Source: Lithodes maja
Taxonomy: Eukaryota > Arthropoda > Malacostraca > Decapoda > Lithodidae
Length of the DNA: 64,000 nucleotides
Assembly (NCBI GenBank): GCA_037953745.1
Contig: JBAKBP010001606.1
Coordinates: forward strand, 99,971 to 163,970
Direction: 5' to 3'
Shown: positions 63,415-64,000 of the stretch, one piece after another
Layout: each line of letters starts with the position of its first letter
How positions within the stretch are numbered: the stretch's first letter is position 1
The notes under the pieces: generated by a model
Database searches by the model: none
The model's input: only the letters and a program-made list of their open reading frames with translations
What the model was told of the DNA's origin: nothing
Position numbers and translations under genes: made by a program

Positions 63415-64000
63415 TTGCCAGCAGTCGCACACCACTCGCGTAGACTCACGTTGGTTTCACCGTTACTCGCGTAGACTCACGTTGGTTTCGCATAGACTCG
63501 CGTTAATATCGCGTAAACTCGTGTTTGTTTCGCATAGACTCGCCACACATATTGTGAAATCCAGACCACCACGTGGGTACTCTCGTTTACGCGTGTTACA
63601 CTCGCGTTACCCCGTGTTAACTCGCGTTAGGGTCGTGTTGACTCCTGTTTGACTCCTGTTAAACTCGCCTTTGGCAATATTGGTTGTTTGCATATAGTGT
63701 TGACTCCTGTTGTACTCGTGTAGACTCACGTAGACCCGCGTGGACTCGTGTAGACTCGTGTAGACTCGCGATCATTAAATTTCTAAATAGTACAACGCGA
63801 GTGTCACGCGAGTCTACATGAGTGTCACACGAGTCTACAGGAGTTTACGCGAGTCTACGCGAGTTGGCGTCCTACTCCCACTTGACTCTCCAAATTTCAT
63901 GTCTGCATGAAATATTTGGCCGCGTTCGCGAGTGTACGCGGTGCAGCGCGAGTCCACACGAGTCTGTGCGAGTGTCGGTGAGTGTCGGCGAATTTGGGAT
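63415..64000. repeat. Right subterminal array of ACTCGCGTAGACTCACG-type words
   Basis: From 63415 to about 63780 the words run as ACTCGCGTAGACTC or ACTCGTGTTG. From about 63798 they flip to CGAGTGTCACGCGAGTCTAC. The strand switch makes a large imperfect inverted structure. It continues to the window end. Confidence 0.85.

Larger units (their letters stand above)
58459..64000 (+). mobile_element. PIF/Harbinger-class DNA transposon, right end outside the window
   Basis: It starts just after TTA(A) at 58456 with AGGTAGGTTCACACATAGG. It has convergent transposase (plus) and MADF/Myb-like (minus) genes, each with its own TATA box, and CGAGT/ACTCG arrays at both sides. Two CR1 LINEs (58998-60772 and 61640-62928) are inserted. 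The DDE half of the transposase is missing, so this copy is a deletion derivative. The right terminal repeat is beyond 64000. Confidence 0.82.

Overview
This window looks like repeat-dense intergenic DNA from an invertebrate nuclear genome, most likely an arthropod and plausibly a decapod crustacean (inference from the mix of CR1 and RTE-like LINEs, gypsy/Gmr1-type LTR elements, piggyBac, P-like and Harbinger transposons, and abundant GA/GT/TA/GATA microsatellites). I recognise no host gene. Nearly everything that can be identified is a mobile element, many nested inside one another, and target-site duplications (TSDs) or intact paralogous copies let the insertion order be read.

Layout. 1-2.8 kb: decayed piggyBac-type element on the minus strand (C-terminal transposase remnant, a possible first exon with a good splice donor, and a TTAA terminus), satellite-like repeats and a short TTAA-bounded inverted-repeat element. 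2.9-18.16 kb: env-bearing gypsy-class (Metaviridae) element with 779-bp LTRs, gag, pol and a fusion-protein-like env. The env is split by a 5'-truncated RTE-like LINE (itself carrying two TTAA-type MITEs) and by a TTAA-type MITE that carries a CR1 LINE. 18.25-30.75 kb: Gmr1-like LTR element (integrase before reverse transcriptase) with one intact 1699-codon gag-pol frame and 1822-bp LTRs; its 5' LTR is split by a complete 3236-bp DNA transposon with an intact 632-aa transposase-like ORF.

30.8-37.8 kb: microsatellites, a degenerate tandem array with GGCATGCC/GGCAGGCC motifs, a TTAA MITE, a solo LTR with a 4-bp TSD and a tRNA-derived SINE. 37.8-41.4 kb: interspersed repeats, CR1 and RTE fragments, a 50-bp minisatellite and a tRNA-Thr-like sequence. 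41.38-49.27 kb: second Gmr1-like element, minus strand, with 1797-bp LTRs and a gag-pol frame that has lost the reverse transcriptase and the front of the integrase. 49.3-53 kb: SINE, microsatellites, MITEs and a second RTE-like family. 53-58.46 kb: remnant of a P-element/THAP9-like transposon interrupted by a full-length RTE-like LINE with an uninterrupted 1003-aa ORF. 58.46-64 kb: PIF/Harbinger element with convergent transposase and MADF/Myb-like genes, dense CGAGT-type subterminal repeats and two CR1 insertions; its right end runs off the window.

The elements do not form a pathway. Functionally, the window holds possible sources of activity (Gmr1-like gag-pol, RTE-like ORF, 632-aa transposase) and many short TTAA or LTR derivatives that could only move in trans. 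All family calls come from reading motifs and comparing copies by eye; no database search was run.
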